This document shows, piece by piece, positions 26,437 to 36,218 of a stretch of 64,000 bases of DNA. The position numbers and the translations under genes were made by a program. The first letter of the stretch is position 1, and the number at the start of each line of letters is the position of its first letter. Under the pieces are notes generated by a model. It was not told the DNA's origin. It saw only the letters and a program-made list of their open reading frames with translations, and made no database searches. The stretch is from NCBI RefSeq assembly GCF_001942625.1, contig NZ_MLCL01000001.1, forward strand, positions 1 through 64,000. Direction: 5' to 3'. This DNA is from Mycobacterium syngnathidarum. GTDB lineage: Bacteria; Actinomycetota; Actinomycetes; Mycobacteriales; Mycobacteriaceae.

Positions 26437-26688
26437 TCACATGCGCACCAACTGCGCAGGTCAGGGGCACTGCAGGTGAAGAACAGGGGTTGACACGGTG
26501 ACGAAAGCGTGCAACTGCAGTGCCGTCCGGAGGCGCGAAAGGGGTGCCGCCGCAAAGCGGTTGCGAGGCTGAACCACCCGGCGCGGTACGCCGTTTCGAC
26601 CCCGCTGCCACGCCCTCACATTCCACCCGCCGAGGCCACCTACTACTGTGCATAGTCGAAGTACGCCGACCCAGCTCAGGAGGCTTGA

Positions 26689-27267
26689 GTGAACCGCTTC
26701 GCAATGCGTGCCTCGGCCGGTCTGGCCGCATGTGGCCTGACCGCAGCCGTTCTCACCGGTTGCAGTGCCGGGCAGGTCTCCCAGACGGCGACCCAGGAAC
26801 CCGCCGTCAACGGCGTCAACGCCCAGGCCGGCTCCATCGCCCTGCGCAACGTGCACCTGCGCGCTCCGCAGCAAAAGGACTACGTCGAGCCCGGCTCCGA
26901 GGCCGAGCTGCTGTTCGTCGCAGCCAACGATTCCACCGAGGCGCCCAACAAGCTCGTCTCCATCAAGACCACCGTCGGCGACGTGGCACTGACCGGGGAC
27001 CAGACCATCCCGGCGGGCGGCGTGCTCGTGGTGGGCGAGCCCGACGGCCAGACCAAACCGCTGGAGAAGACCGAGGCGGCCGAGGCTGTCACCGCGAAGG
27101 TGACCTTGACCAAGCCGGTCACCAACGGGCTGCTCTACGACTTCACGTTCAAGTTCGAGAACGGCGAAACGACAGTGGCCGTGCCGATTTCGGCAGGCGA
27201 GGCGCCCCGGCGCAACAAGGCGGGCGAAGAGCCCGGCGAGGGCGCCGCCGCCGGTGGCCATCACTGA
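26689..27267 (+). CDS. lpqE: Lipoprotein LpqE
   Basis: The 192 residues have a signal peptide and lipobox LTGC (C25), then a beta-rich domain like the PCuAC/DUF461 copper-chaperone fold ([11 protein letters not shown] ... [12 protein letters not shown]). The tail is charged and ends GGHH. GTG 26689 follows AGGAGG by five bases. It matches Rv3584 between carD and radA. A metal role is suggested only by the fold. Confidence 0.88.
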   Translation: MNRFAMRASAGLAACGLTAAVLTGCSAGQVSQTATQEPAVNGVNAQAGSIALRNVHLRAPQQKDYVEPGSEAELLFVAANDSTEAPNKLVSIKTTVGDVALTGDQTIPAGGVLVVGEPDGQTKPLEKTEAAEAVTAKVTLTKPVTNGLLYDFTFKFENGETTVAVPISAGEAPRRNKAGEEPGEGAAAGGHH

Positions 27268-27347
27268 TCTGAAAGATCTCTGACCCTCCGGACCCCCACC
27301 GGCGCGTGCGAACCGCCGATGTCGGAGGTACCCGTTAGTGTCACGGC

Positions 27348-28754
27348 GTGGCCGCTTCGAAAGTACGTTCGCAATACCGCTGCTCGGAATGTCAGCACGC
27401 CACCCCCAAATGGGTAGGCCGCTGCGCCAACTGCGGCACCTGGGGAACGGTCGACGAAGTAGCCACCCTGTCGTCGGTGGGCGGGTCGGTCCGCCGCTCG
27501 GTGGCCCCGACCTCACCCGCGCAGCCGATCACCTCGATCGACCCCGGCGTCACCCGGCATCATGCGACCGGGGTCAGTGAACTGGACCGGGTCCTCGGCG
27601 GTGGCCTCGTGGCCGGTTCGGTCACGCTGCTGGCCGGCGAACCCGGGGTTGGCAAGTCGACGCTTCTCCTGGAGGTGGCCAACCGCTGGGCGCACACCGG
27701 CCGCCGCGCGCTGTACCTGTCCGGTGAGGAGTCCGCGGGCCAGATCAGGCTGCGTGCCGAACGCACCGGCTGCACGCACGACAACGTCTATCTGGCAGGC
27801 GAATCCGATCTACAGATCGCTCTCGGCCACATCGACGAGGTCAAGCCCAGTCTGGTCATCGTCGATTCGGTGCAAACCATGTCGACCACCGAGGCCGACG
27901 GCGTGACCGGCGGGGTCACCCAGGTTCGTGCGGTGACGACGGCGCTGACCGGGCACGCCAAGACCGCTGTCGGTGACCCGGCAGTAGCCATGATCCTGGT
28001 GGGCCATGTGACCAAGGACGGCGCCATCGCGGGCCCGCGTTCGCTGGAGCATCTTGTCGACGTGGTGCTGCACTTCGAAGGTGATCACGCGTCGAGCCTG
28101 CGCATGGTGCGCGGGGTCAAGAACCGGTTCGGCGCCGCCGACGAGGTCGGCTGTTTCCAGATGCACGACAACGGAATCGAGTGCGTCAGCGATCCCTCCG
28201 GACTCTTCCTGGATCAGCGCCCGGCCGCGGTACCGGGCACCGCCATCACGGTCACCCTCGACGGCAAGCGCCCGATGATCGGCGAGGTGCAGGCACTCGT
28301 CGCCCCGCCCGTGGGGCCACCGCGGCGGGTCGTCAGCGGGATCGATTCGGCCCGCGCTGCCATGATCGGCGCGGTGCTGCAGACCCGCTGCGGCCTGCCG
28401 ATCGGCAACAACGACATCTACCTGTCCACCGTCGGCGGTATGCGGCTGACCGACCCGTCCTCGGACCTGGCCGTGGCGGTGGCCGTGGCATCGGCCTATC
28501 TCGACGTCGCGTTGCCGATGAATGCGGTGGCGATCGGCGAGGTTGGGCTGGTCGGCGATCTGCGCCGGGTCACCGGCATGGACCGCAGGCTGGCAGAGGC
28601 CGCCCGGCTGGGGTTCAACATTGCCGTGGTGCCGCCCGGGGTCACCAGCGTGCCCGCGGGGCTGCGCGTCATCACCGTCGATCACATCGGGGCGGCATTA
28701 CGGGCACTCAAAGACATCGCGATTGCCAGCAATCAATCCGATCACGGACAATAG
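27348..28754 (+). CDS. radA: DNA repair protein RadA
   Basis: The 468 residues show the zinc finger C12-x2-C15-x10-C26-x2-C29, a RecA-like core with Walker [10 protein letters not shown], the RadA KNRFG motif, and a C-terminal Lon-like domain. RadA is a helicase for recombination intermediates. GTG 27348 is used. disA follows 21 bases later, the usual actinobacterial pairing. Confidence 0.96.
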   Translation: MAASKVRSQYRCSECQHATPKWVGRCANCGTWGTVDEVATLSSVGGSVRRSVAPTSPAQPITSIDPGVTRHHATGVSELDRVLGGGLVAGSVTLLAGEPGVGKSTLLLEVANRWAHTGRRALYLSGEESAGQIRLRAERTGCTHDNVYLAGESDLQIALGHIDEVKPSLVIVDSVQTMSTTEADGVTGGVTQVRAVTTALTGHAKTAVGDPAVAMILVGHVTKDGAIAGPRSLEHLVDVVLHFEGDHASSLRMVRGVKNRFGAADEVGCFQMHDNGIECVSDPSGLFLDQRPAAVPGTAITVTLDGKRPMIGEVQALVAPPVGPPRRVVSGIDSARAAMIGAVLQTRCGLPIGNNDIYLSTVGGMRLTDPSSDLAVAVAVASAYLDVALPMNAVAIGEVGLVGDLRRVTGMDRRLAEAARLGFNIAVVPPGVTSVPAGLRVITVDHIGAALRALKDIAIASNQSDHGQ

Positions 28755-28775
28755 CGGCCGACCCGAGGAGAACAG

Positions 28776-29894
28776 ATGGCCGTGAACTCCGGCGCCAGGA
28801 CCAGCCGCACCGTCGTGCATCTGGCTCGGCCGACGCTACGAGAAACCCTCGGCCGGCTGGCACCCGGAACCCCGTTACGCGACGGCCTGGAGCGCATCCT
28901 GCGCGGCAAGACGGGCGCACTGATCGTGCTGGGCTACGACGACAGCGTGGAAGCCATCTGTGACGGCGGATTCGCCCTGGACGTGCGCTACGCCCCGACC
29001 CGGTTGCGCGAGCTGTCCAAGATGGACGGCGCGGTGGTGCTGTCCAGCGACGGCAGCCGGATCGTGCGGGCCAACGTCCAACTGGTGCCGGATCCGTCGA
29101 TCCCCACCGACGAGTCCGGCACCCGCCACCGCTCGGCCGAGCGCACCGCCATCCAGACCGGTTACCCGGTGATCTCGGTCAGCCACTCGATGAGCATCGT
29201 GACGGTCTACGTGGCCGGGGAACGCCACGTGGTGCCCGATTCGGCGACCATCCTGTCGCGCGCGAACCAGACCATCGCCACGCTGGAGCGCTACAAGGGC
29301 CGGCTCGACGAGGTGAGCAAGCAGCTGTCCACCGCCGAGATCGAAGATTTCGTGACCCTGCGTGACGTCATGACCGTGGTGCAGCGCCTGGAGATGGTGC
29401 GGCGCATCAGCCTTGAGATCGATGCCGACGTCGTGGAACTGGGCACCGACGGGCGCCAGCTCAAGTTGCAACTCGACGAACTCGTCGGCGACAACGAGGC
29501 CGCGCGCGAGCTGATCGTGCGGGATTACCACGCCCTGCCGGACCCGCCGACCGCCGCACAGGTCCACGCCACCCTCGATGAGCTGGATGCCCTGACCGAC
29601 AGTGAACTTCTCGACTTCACCACGCTGGCAAGGGTTTTCGGATACCCATCGACGGCCGAGGCGCAGGATTCGGCGATGAGCTCACGCGGTTACCGCGCGA
29701 TGGCGGGGATACCGCGCCTGCAGTTCGCCCATGTCGATCTGCTGGTCCGCTCGTTCGGGTCCCTGCAGGGACTGCTGGCCGCCAGCGCCGACGATCTGCA
29801 ATCCGTCGACGGCATCGGGTCGATGTGGGCCCGACATATTCGGGAAGGCCTGTCACTACTGGCCGAGTCGACTATCGCCGACCGGCTGGCCTGA
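28776..29894 (+). CDS. disA: Diadenylate cyclase DisA
   Basis: The 372-residue protein has the DAC domain with DGA (MDGAVVLSS) and RHR ([11 protein letters not shown]), the two motifs that join ATP molecules into c-di-AMP. A helical linker and a C-terminal helix-hairpin-helix DNA-binding domain ([20 protein letters not shown]) follow. It scans DNA for branched structures and is cotranscribed with radA. Confidence 0.96.
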   Translation: MAVNSGARTSRTVVHLARPTLRETLGRLAPGTPLRDGLERILRGKTGALIVLGYDDSVEAICDGGFALDVRYAPTRLRELSKMDGAVVLSSDGSRIVRANVQLVPDPSIPTDESGTRHRSAERTAIQTGYPVISVSHSMSIVTVYVAGERHVVPDSATILSRANQTIATLERYKGRLDEVSKQLSTAEIEDFVTLRDVMTVVQRLEMVRRISLEIDADVVELGTDGRQLKLQLDELVGDNEAARELIVRDYHALPDPPTAAQVHATLDELDALTDSELLDFTTLARVFGYPSTAEAQDSAMSSRGYRAMAGIPRLQFAHVDLLVRSFGSLQGLLAASADDLQSVDGIGSMWARHIREGLSLLAESTIADRLA

Positions 29895-29897
29895 GCC

Positions 29898-30677
29898 TCA
29901 GTTGCCCGGTCCCGGCAGCGGGCCCGGCGGCACGCCCTCGGCGGGTGGGACCGGCTGCTGTGCGTTGGCCTGGGCCAGGATGAATGGCACCGGCGCCGAT
30001 CTCAGATTGCCCAACTGAACCATCAGGTTGTAGGTACCCGGCCCGATCGGCTGGCGGGGCATCGGGCACTGCGGCGCCGAGCCCATGCCGGTCCAGGTCA
30101 CCTCGGTGGTGACCTGCTCACCGGGGTTGAAGGTCTTCACCAGGGTCTCGTTGGACGGTGCGCAGTCCAGATTCGACCACAGCCGGTTGTTGTCCAGCGA
30201 GTACACGTAGGCGGCCAGCACCGCCGCCCCCACATCGCGCTTGCAGGCCACCAGGCCGATGTTGGTCACCACCATGGTGAACTTCGGCTGATCGCCCACG
30301 ACATACTCGGGCTGGCTGGTGATGCCCTTGACCGCGAGGGTGGAATCCGGGCAGTCGTCACCCTCTCTGAGCAACGGCGGCGGCGTGACGGCCGCCGTCG
30401 GCGTGGCCGTCGGCGGCGGCGCATGCTGAACTGGCGGCACCACCGGGGTCTTGACCTCGGGGTTCTCGCCGGGCAGCGGCGTCGGCGCGGCGGCCTCGGC
30501 GGTGGGCTCGTCAGCAGATGTGGTCTCGGCTCCGGACCCGCTGGTCATGATGACCGCGACGATCGCGGCGATGATCCCCACGACCACCACCGCGATTCCG
30601 ATGGCCAGCGCGCGGCGCCGCCAGTAAATCTGCGAGGGCAGTGGCCCATGAGGTTCGAGATCCAACACGGCTTTCAC
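29898..30677 (-). CDS. Conserved membrane-anchored protein (Rv3587c-like)
   Basis: The 259 residues comprise a short cytoplasmic tail, one membrane segment (about 24-45), a Pro/Thr-rich linker, then an extracytoplasmic beta domain with four cysteines likely in disulfides. Length and position (convergent with disA, next to canB) match Rv3587c. Function is unknown. GTG 30677 is the start. Confidence 0.8.
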   Translation of the reverse strand: MKAVLDLEPHGPLPSQIYWRRRALAIGIAVVVVGIIAAIVAVIMTSGSGAETTSADEPTAEAAAPTPLPGENPEVKTPVVPPVQHAPPPTATPTAAVTPPPLLREGDDCPDSTLAVKGITSQPEYVVGDQPKFTMVVTNIGLVACKRDVGAAVLAAYVYSLDNNRLWSNLDCAPSNETLVKTFNPGEQVTTEVTWTGMGSAPQCPMPRQPIGPGTYNLMVQLGNLRSAPVPFILAQANAQQPVPPAEGVPPGPLPGPGN

Positions 30678-30741
30678 GGTAAGCCCAGGTCATGCGCAGT
30701 TGACCGAGGCGCCCCGGCGTGTCGGCCTGGTGCCGAAATTC

Positions 30742-31362
30742 TCAGGCTTCGCCGATGTTGCCGAGGTGGCTACGAAGCTCGACGTGACCGTCGGACAGGT
30801 GGTAGGTGGCACCCACGATGGCCTGCGTGCCGGCGGCCAGCCCATTGGAGATCGCGGCCGACCGCATCTGCAGCTGATTGACCGTCTCCTTGACGTGGAA
30901 GGCCTCGAACTCGTCGACGCGGGTCAACCCGGAATGGCGACCCATCAGGATCGACGGAGTCACCCGCTCCACGATGTCCCGCACGTAGCCGCCGGGCACC
31001 TGCCCCTCCTCGAGGGCGTTGATGGCGGCCTTGACCGCACCGCAGCTGTCATGGCCCAGGACCACGATCAGCGGCACGTTCAGAACCGACACCGCGTACT
31101 CGATCGAGCCCAGCACCGCGTTGTCGATGACGTGGCCCGCGGTACGCACCACGAACATGTCGCCGAGGCCCTGGTCGAACAGCAACTCCGCGGCGACACG
31201 GCTGTCGCCGCATCCGAACACCACTGCGGTGGGCTTCTGGCCGTTCGCCAGGCTGGCGCGGCGCGCGATGTCCTGGCTGGGATGCTGCGGTTCGCCCGCT
31301 ACGAAGCGAGCGTTACCGTCCTTGAGTGCCTTCCACGCGGATACCGGATTCGAATTGGGCAT
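30742..31362 (-). CDS. canB: Beta-class carbonic anhydrase
   Basis: The 206-residue protein has the zinc ligands C51, H104, C107 and the D53-R55 dyad (CGDSR, HDSCG) of beta carbonic anhydrases, which interconvert CO2 and bicarbonate. ATG 31362 (MPNSNPVSAW) matches the start of Rv3588c; longer in-frame starts up to 31617 run through mutY on the other strand. Divergent from mutY with only 25 bases between starts. Confidence 0.94.
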   Translation of the reverse strand: MPNSNPVSAWKALKDGNARFVAGEPQHPSQDIARRASLANGQKPTAVVFGCGDSRVAAELLFDQGLGDMFVVRTAGHVIDNAVLGSIEYAVSVLNVPLIVVLGHDSCGAVKAAINALEEGQVPGGYVRDIVERVTPSILMGRHSGLTRVDEFEAFHVKETVNQLQMRSAAISNGLAAGTQAIVGATYHLSDGHVELRSHLGNIGEA

Positions 31363-31387
31363 GTAAGCCATTCTGCATGAGTCGCCG

Positions 31388-32260
31388 ATGAGCATCGACG
31401 CAGGCGAGCTTGTGAGCTGGTACGAGCAGGCCCAACGGGACCTGCCGTGGCGGCGGCCGGGGGTGAGTGCGTGGCAGATCCTGGTGAGTGAATTCATGCT
31501 GCAGCAAACGCCGGTGTCCCGGGTCGAGCCGATCTGGCTGGCCTGGATCGACCGGTGGCCGACCCCCTCTGCCACGGCTGCCGCGGGGTCGGCAGAGGTG
31601 CTGCGCGCCTGGGGCAAGCTGGGTTACCCCCGCCGGGCCAAACGCCTGCACGAATGTGCGGTGGTGATCGCCTCCGAGTACGACGACGAGGTACCCAGGG
31701 ACGTCGACACGCTGCTGACGCTGCCCGGCGTGGGTGCCTACACGGCCCGGGCGGTGGCCTGTTTCGCATATTCGGCCGCCGTTCCGGTGGTCGACACCAA
31801 TGTGCGCCGGGTCGTCACCAGGGTCCTGCACGGGCAGGCCGACGCCCCCGCCCGGGCCCGCGACCTCGATGACGTGGCCGCGCTGCTGCCCGACGACGCC
31901 ACCGCGCCGACGTTCTCTGCCGCATTGATGGAGCTGGGCGCGGTGGTGTGCACGGCCCGCGCGCCGGTATGCCGCAGTTGCCCATTGAGCCGATGCCGCT
32001 GGCGCAGTGCGGGTTACCCGGCCGCAACGACAGTGAAGCGGGTCCAGCGGTACGCCGGAACCGATCGCCAGGTCCGCGGCAGGCTCTTGGACGTGCTGCG
32101 CGGCAGCAGCTCTCCGGTCAGCCGTGCGCAGCTGGACGTGGCCTGGCTCACCGATACCGCGCAACGGGATCGGGCACTGGACTCACTATTGGTCGACGGA
32201 CTGGTCGAGCAAACAAACGACGGCCGGTTCGCACTGGCCGGTGAAGGCGAAATTACATGA
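31388..32260 (+). CDS. mutY: A/G-specific adenine DNA glycosylase MutY
   Basis: The 290 residues carry catalytic E35 (VSEFMLQQT), helix-hairpin-helix LPGVGAYTA with D136, and the iron-sulfur loop C188-x6-C195-x2-C198-x4-C203. MutY removes adenine opposite 8-oxoguanine. The C-terminal NUDIX-like domain is short, as in other mycobacterial MutY. Confidence 0.94.
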   Translation: MSIDAGELVSWYEQAQRDLPWRRPGVSAWQILVSEFMLQQTPVSRVEPIWLAWIDRWPTPSATAAAGSAEVLRAWGKLGYPRRAKRLHECAVVIASEYDDEVPRDVDTLLTLPGVGAYTARAVACFAYSAAVPVVDTNVRRVVTRVLHGQADAPARARDLDDVAALLPDDATAPTFSAALMELGAVVCTARAPVCRSCPLSRCRWRSAGYPAATTVKRVQRYAGTDRQVRGRLLDVLRGSSSPVSRAQLDVAWLTDTAQRDRALDSLLVDGLVEQTNDGRFALAGEGEIT

Positions 32261-32321
32261 GATCGGCATGAACTCCCGTCGCAGAGCGCCATATAGACGC
32301 CCTGCCACATAGAACGGAGTC

Positions 32322-32490
32322 ATGTCAAGCAAACTTTTAGCAACCTTGGGGTGTACGGCGGCGGCCGTAGGGCTGGGTCACCGGAGTGCACGGGCTGGCC
32401 GATTCCAACATCGACGCGAGTGGGTATCGGATCGATCCGTCGCAACACACCACGGTCTACGTCAATGTGGCCTGCCAGCCCGACGGCTGA
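32322..32490 (+). pseudogene. Small exported protein split by a frameshift
   Basis: ATG 32322 opens a signal-peptide-like MSSKLLATLGCTAAAVGLG. After about base 32377 the natural reading continues in the next frame (GVTGVHGLADSNIDASGY ... NVACQPDG) to TGA 32488-32490. One inserted or two lost bases near 32366-32377 would explain this. It is either a decayed gene or a sequencing error. No family is recognised. Confidence 0.5.
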
Positions 32491-32494
32491 CCCG

Positions 32495-33466
32495 TCAGGC
32501 TGTGACGGCCTCTTCGTCTGCACCACAGGCGAATTGACGTCGATAATCCGAGGGCGTGACACCGATGACGCGGCGAAAGTGGTGACGCAGCAGCGTTGCG
32601 GTGCCGAATCCGGCCTGCCCGGCGATCCGGTCGATGTCGAGGTCGGACTCCTCAAGCAGCCTGCGTGCGTACAACACCCGCTGATCGGTGATCCACTGCA
32701 TCGGCGTGGTGCCGGTCTCTTCGACGAACCGGCGGGCGAACGTGCGGGTGGACATCGCCGATCGCCTGGCCAGCGAGGTCACCGTATGCGGCTTGTCGAG
32801 ATTGGTCATGATCCAATCCAGGTGCGGGGCAAAGCCTTCCGAACATCGGACCGGGATCGGCTGGTCGATGAACTGGCGTTGCCCGCCGTCGCGCTGCGGG
32901 GGGACCACCATGCGCCGGGCGATCTTGTTGGTCGCCTCGCTGCCGAGTTCCCGGCGCACCAGGTGCAGGCACGCATCGATACCCGCTGCAGTGCCGGCAC
33001 TGGTGATCAGGTTGCCGTCGTCGACGAACAGGACGTTGCGGTCCACCTTGGCGGTCGGATATTTGCGGGCCAGCGCGTCGGCGTGCATCCAATGCGTGGT
33101 GCACGGCCGACCGTCCAACAGACCGGCGGCGCCGGCGAGGAACGCGCCCGAGCACACGGTCAGGATGATCGAGCCCGCGTCGGCGGCGGCCCGTACGGCC
33201 TCCAATGCCTCGGGCAGGTAGTCGGACGTCCCGATCGCCGGGATCGCCACCAAGTCGACGCCCTGCAGAGCGTCGAGGCCGTGCTCAGGCGTCAGCGTCG
33301 CCCCCACGGACGTCCGCACCGGCTTGCCCGGTTCGGGGCCGCACACTTTGAAGTCGAAGTTCGGCACCCCCTCGGTGGACCGGTCGATCCCGAAAACCTC
33401 ACAGATGACCCCGAACTCGAAAACGGCCAGGCCGTCGAGAACCAGCGTGGAGACGCTTCTCAGCAT
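32495..33466 (-). CDS. GlxA-family transcriptional regulator (DJ-1/PfpI + AraC HTH)
   Basis: The 323 residues hold an N-terminal DJ-1/PfpI-like domain with the nucleophile-elbow cysteine in LTVCSGAFLAGAAG. Two AraC helix-turn-helix units follow (TVTSLARRSAMSTRTFARRF and LDIDRIAGQAGFGTATLLRHHF). GlxA-type regulators control amine or quaternary-amine metabolism in several bacteria; the target here is unknown. The small membrane protein at 33538 is divergent from it. Confidence 0.9.
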   Translation of the reverse strand: MLRSVSTLVLDGLAVFEFGVICEVFGIDRSTEGVPNFDFKVCGPEPGKPVRTSVGATLTPEHGLDALQGVDLVAIPAIGTSDYLPEALEAVRAAADAGSIILTVCSGAFLAGAAGLLDGRPCTTHWMHADALARKYPTAKVDRNVLFVDDGNLITSAGTAAGIDACLHLVRRELGSEATNKIARRMVVPPQRDGGQRQFIDQPIPVRCSEGFAPHLDWIMTNLDKPHTVTSLARRSAMSTRTFARRFVEETGTTPMQWITDQRVLYARRLLEESDLDIDRIAGQAGFGTATLLRHHFRRVIGVTPSDYRRQFACGADEEAVTA

Positions 33467-33537
33467 GGCAGCATTTTATCGTAAGGTGTCAGCGCTGCCA
33501 CTGTTGGCTGCATATTTACCTGACAACAATTACTGCC

Positions 33538-33768
33538 ATGACTGTTGCACTCGCTCTGATCATCCTGATCTCGCCATTCGCGGTCGCCGCGGCGGTGGGC
33601 TGGGCGGCACGGCGCAGCAATGTCCTGCGGTTCCGCCTCGATCTGTTCGACATCCACCAACCCGACTACGAGACATACCGCGCGGGCCAGGATCTCGACG
33701 CGATCCGCAGCCGGTTCGAGCACCAGCCGGCCTGGCCCAGGCCGGGCGTCTTAGGCGAGCGCCGCTAG
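33538..33768 (+). CDS. Small single-pass membrane protein
   Basis: The 76 residues contain one N-terminal hydrophobic segment (about 3-22) and a charged tail (FRLDLFDIHQPDYETYRAGQ). Codon bias is mycobacterial and ATG 33538 is well placed. The 3' end overlaps the convergent hydrolase by 18 bases. No family is recognised. Confidence 0.6.
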   Translation: MTVALALIILISPFAVAAAVGWAARRSNVLRFRLDLFDIHQPDYETYRAGQDLDAIRSRFEHQPAWPRPGVLGERR

Positions 33769-34512
33769 AAAGCTGGTCACCGCTTCGCGATACACCCCGG
33801 GCGCATCGTCGTGGATCAGATGGCCCGCGCCCCGGACATACAAATACCTTGCGTCCCGCCCGATCTCGGCCATCCGCCGCATCTGCCCGGGCGGTGCGAC
33901 CGAATTGCCCGCCTCCATCAGCAGGGTCGGCACCCGCACGTCCTGCCACTGCTGCCAATAGTCGCGCGTCCCCCACTGGGCAGCGATGTCCAGCCACCAC
34001 TGCGGATACCCGTGCAACCGCCAACCCGTCTCCGTCCGGTCGAACGCCTCCAGGAAGTACTGGCCCGCGACCGGACCGAACTCGTCGTAAACCTCTTGTG
34101 CCGAACCGAATTCAACCGGAAGCGCATGTACCCACGGCTCCCACGGCCCGGTGGTTCGGCCCCGGAAATCAGGGGCCATGTCCTCCACCACCACGGCTCG
34201 CGCCAGTTCCGGGCGGGCTGCCGCCAGACACCAGGAATGCAACGCTCCCATGGAATGGCCGACCAGTATCGCCGGCCTCCCGAGCCCGGCCACGGCATCA
34301 CCGAGATCTGCCACGAACCGTTCGGTGCTGATCGGATAGGGGTCGACCACCTCGCGGCCACGGTGCCACGGCGCATCATAGGTGTAGACCTCACCCAGGT
34401 TCGTCAGCCACGGCAATTGACGTGACCAGGTGCTGCCACGGCCCATCAGACCGTGCACCAGGACGATGGGCTCGCCGCGGCCTCCTCGATGGGTGAGTAG
34501 ATCTGTGACCAT
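33751..34512 (-). CDS. Alpha/beta-fold hydrolase (Rv3591c-like)
   Basis: The 253 residues include the oxyanion segment LVHGLMGRGSTW, nucleophile elbow GHSMG (Ser) and a late GAGHLIHDD His, giving a full Ser-Asp-His triad. The substrate is unknown. ATG 34512 is chosen; the frame extends to 34953 but would then run through the divergent mhuD gene. Start-to-start distance to mhuD is about 40 bases. Confidence 0.87.
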   Translation of the reverse strand: MVTDLLTHRGGRGEPIVLVHGLMGRGSTWSRQLPWLTNLGEVYTYDAPWHRGREVVDPYPISTERFVADLGDAVAGLGRPAILVGHSMGALHSWCLAAARPELARAVVVEDMAPDFRGRTTGPWEPWVHALPVEFGSAQEVYDEFGPVAGQYFLEAFDRTETGWRLHGYPQWWLDIAAQWGTRDYWQQWQDVRVPTLLMEAGNSVAPPGQMRRMAEIGRDARYLYVRGAGHLIHDDAPGVYREAVTSFLAALA

Positions 34513-34551
34513 CCCGTTATCTTGCCGGGCCGCCGCGGTAGCCTTGACACC

Positions 34552-34869
34552 ATGCCCGTCGTGAAGATCAACGCCATCGAGGTCCCGCCCAACGCCGGCC
34601 CGGAGCTGGAGAAGCGGTTCGCGAACCGTGCACATGCCGTCGACAGTCAGCCAGGTTTCCTCGGCTTCCAGTTGCTGCGCCCCGTCAAGGGCGAAGACCG
34701 CTACTTCGTGGTCACCCAGTGGGAATCCGAAGAGGCCTTCCAGGCCTGGGCTTCGGGCCCGGCAGTCGAGGCACACAAGGGCCAGCAGGCAAAGCCTGTG
34801 GCGACCGGCGCATCGCTGCTGGAGTTCGAGGTTGTGTTGGACGTTGCAGGGCCGGCTGCCCAGGCGTAG
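34552..34869 (+). CDS. mhuD: Heme-degrading monooxygenase MhuD
   Basis: The 105-residue ABM-fold protein keeps the residues known to hold and cleave heme in M. tuberculosis MhuD: N7, R22, R26, W66 and H75, at identical positions. MhuD turns heme into mycobilins and frees iron without releasing CO. ATG 34552 gives exactly the family start (MPVVKIN). It is followed by lpqF, as in Rv3592-Rv3593. Confidence 0.95.
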   Translation: MPVVKINAIEVPPNAGPELEKRFANRAHAVDSQPGFLGFQLLRPVKGEDRYFVVTQWESEEAFQAWASGPAVEAHKGQQAKPVATGASLLEFEVVLDVAGPAAQA

Positions 34870-36211
34870 CCGCGGCCGGACGCTGCGCCGCACGGTTGGC
34901 CTGACGGCCATCACGGCGGTCGCCGCGGCCCTGGCTTGTGGCTGTTCGCCCAATGTCGCGCCCGCGGCAGAAGTGTCCTACGGCGCGCACATCGACACCA
35001 TCACCCCTCCGGGTCTGCGGGCCAAGCAGACCATGGACATGCTCAACTCCGACTGGCCGATCGGTCCGATCGGCGTGCGTACCCTGGCCGCACCCGAGAA
35101 GGTCGATCTGGTCGGCACCAAGATGGACTCCATCTGGTGGGATCGCCCGTTCAAGGTCACCTCGGTGGACATCGGCGCCGCGCAGGCCACGTTGCACGTA
35201 CTCACGTCCTACAACGTGGCCCAGGACATCGAACTGAGGACCAACGACGCGGGTCTGGTCGACCGTTTCGACGTCACGCTGGTGCCGCCGAAGATCGAAA
35301 CCTGGTCCGATATCGACACCGAGCTGACCAAATCGGGCGCGCGCTACTCCTACCGGGTGTCCAAGGTGAACAACGGTAAGTGCGAGCAGGTCGCAGGCAC
35401 CAACACCGAGCTGTCGCTGCCCCTGGCTTCGATCTTCAAACTCTATGTGCTGCTTGCAGTTTCGGATGCGGTCAAGGCCGGGACCCTGCGTTGGGACGAT
35501 CACCTCACAATCACCAAGGAGGGCAAGAAGCTCGGTTCGGCCGGCCTGGACAAGCTTCCCCCCGGTGCCGAGATCACTGTGCGGACCGCAGCCCAGCAGA
35601 TGATCTCGGCCAGCGACAACATGGCCACCGACCTGCTCATCGGACGGGTGGGCCCATCGGCCGTGGAACGCGCGCTGGTGACCGCCGGCCACCACGACCC
35701 GGCCAGCATGACCCCGTTCCCGACCATGCACGAGGTTTTCTCCGTCGGCTGGGGTAAGCCCAACCTTCGCGACGAGTGGAACAGCGCGTCCCCCGCCGGG
35801 CGGGTGGCACTGCTGCAACAGACCAATTCCCGTCCCTACGAACCAGATCCATACCGCACGCACACCCCGGCCTCCAACGACGGGCTGGAGTGGTTCGCCA
35901 GCGCCGCCGACATCTGCCGGGTGCACGCCGCCCTGCAGGCCTCTGCCGTCGGCCCTGCCGCGCCCGTGAAGGACATCCTGTCGGCGCTGCCCGGCATCGA
36001 CCCGGATCCGGCGAAATGGAAATACATCGGCGCCAAGGGCGGAAACCTACCCGGCGACCTGACCTTCAGCTGGTACGCGGTGGACTACACCGGACAGCCG
36101 TGGGTGTTCAGTTTCCAGCTGAACTGGCCGAAGTTCCGCAGCCCTACCGCCGCGGGCTGGCTGCTGCAAATCGCCAAGCGGGCATTCGCGATGGCACCGG
36201 TGGCGCACTAG
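34844..36211 (+). CDS. lpqF: Lipoprotein LpqF, class A beta-lactamase-like serine hydrolase
   Basis: About 455 residues: an Arg-rich start, hydrophobic signal ending in cysteines (ALACGC), an N-terminal Cpe/LpqF-type domain, then a beta-lactamase-like domain with S-x-x-K (SIFK), SDN (SASDNMATD) and KGG (GAKGGNLPG). No in-frame ATG precedes the signal peptide, so TTG 34844, inside mhuD, is the likely start. The only in-frame ATG is much further upstream, within mhuD. Homologue of Rv3593. It may hydrolyse cell-wall peptides or beta-lactams; activity is not established. Confidence 0.82.
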   Translation: MQGRLPRRSRGRTLRRTVGLTAITAVAAALACGCSPNVAPAAEVSYGAHIDTITPPGLRAKQTMDMLNSDWPIGPIGVRTLAAPEKVDLVGTKMDSIWWDRPFKVTSVDIGAAQATLHVLTSYNVAQDIELRTNDAGLVDRFDVTLVPPKIETWSDIDTELTKSGARYSYRVSKVNNGKCEQVAGTNTELSLPLASIFKLYVLLAVSDAVKAGTLRWDDHLTITKEGKKLGSAGLDKLPPGAEITVRTAAQQMISASDNMATDLLIGRVGPSAVERALVTAGHHDPASMTPFPTMHEVFSVGWGKPNLRDEWNSASPAGRVALLQQTNSRPYEPDPYRTHTPASNDGLEWFASAADICRVHAALQASAVGPAAPVKDILSALPGIDPDPAKWKYIGAKGGNLPGDLTFSWYAVDYTGQPWVFSFQLNWPKFRSPTAAGWLLQIAKRAFAMAPVAH

Positions 36212-36218
36212 GACCGGG

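Noticed and set aside
26461..27516. Minus-strand open frame opposite lpqE
   Set aside because: lpqE has a perfect Shine-Dalgarno, lipobox and conserved place; the antisense frame has none.
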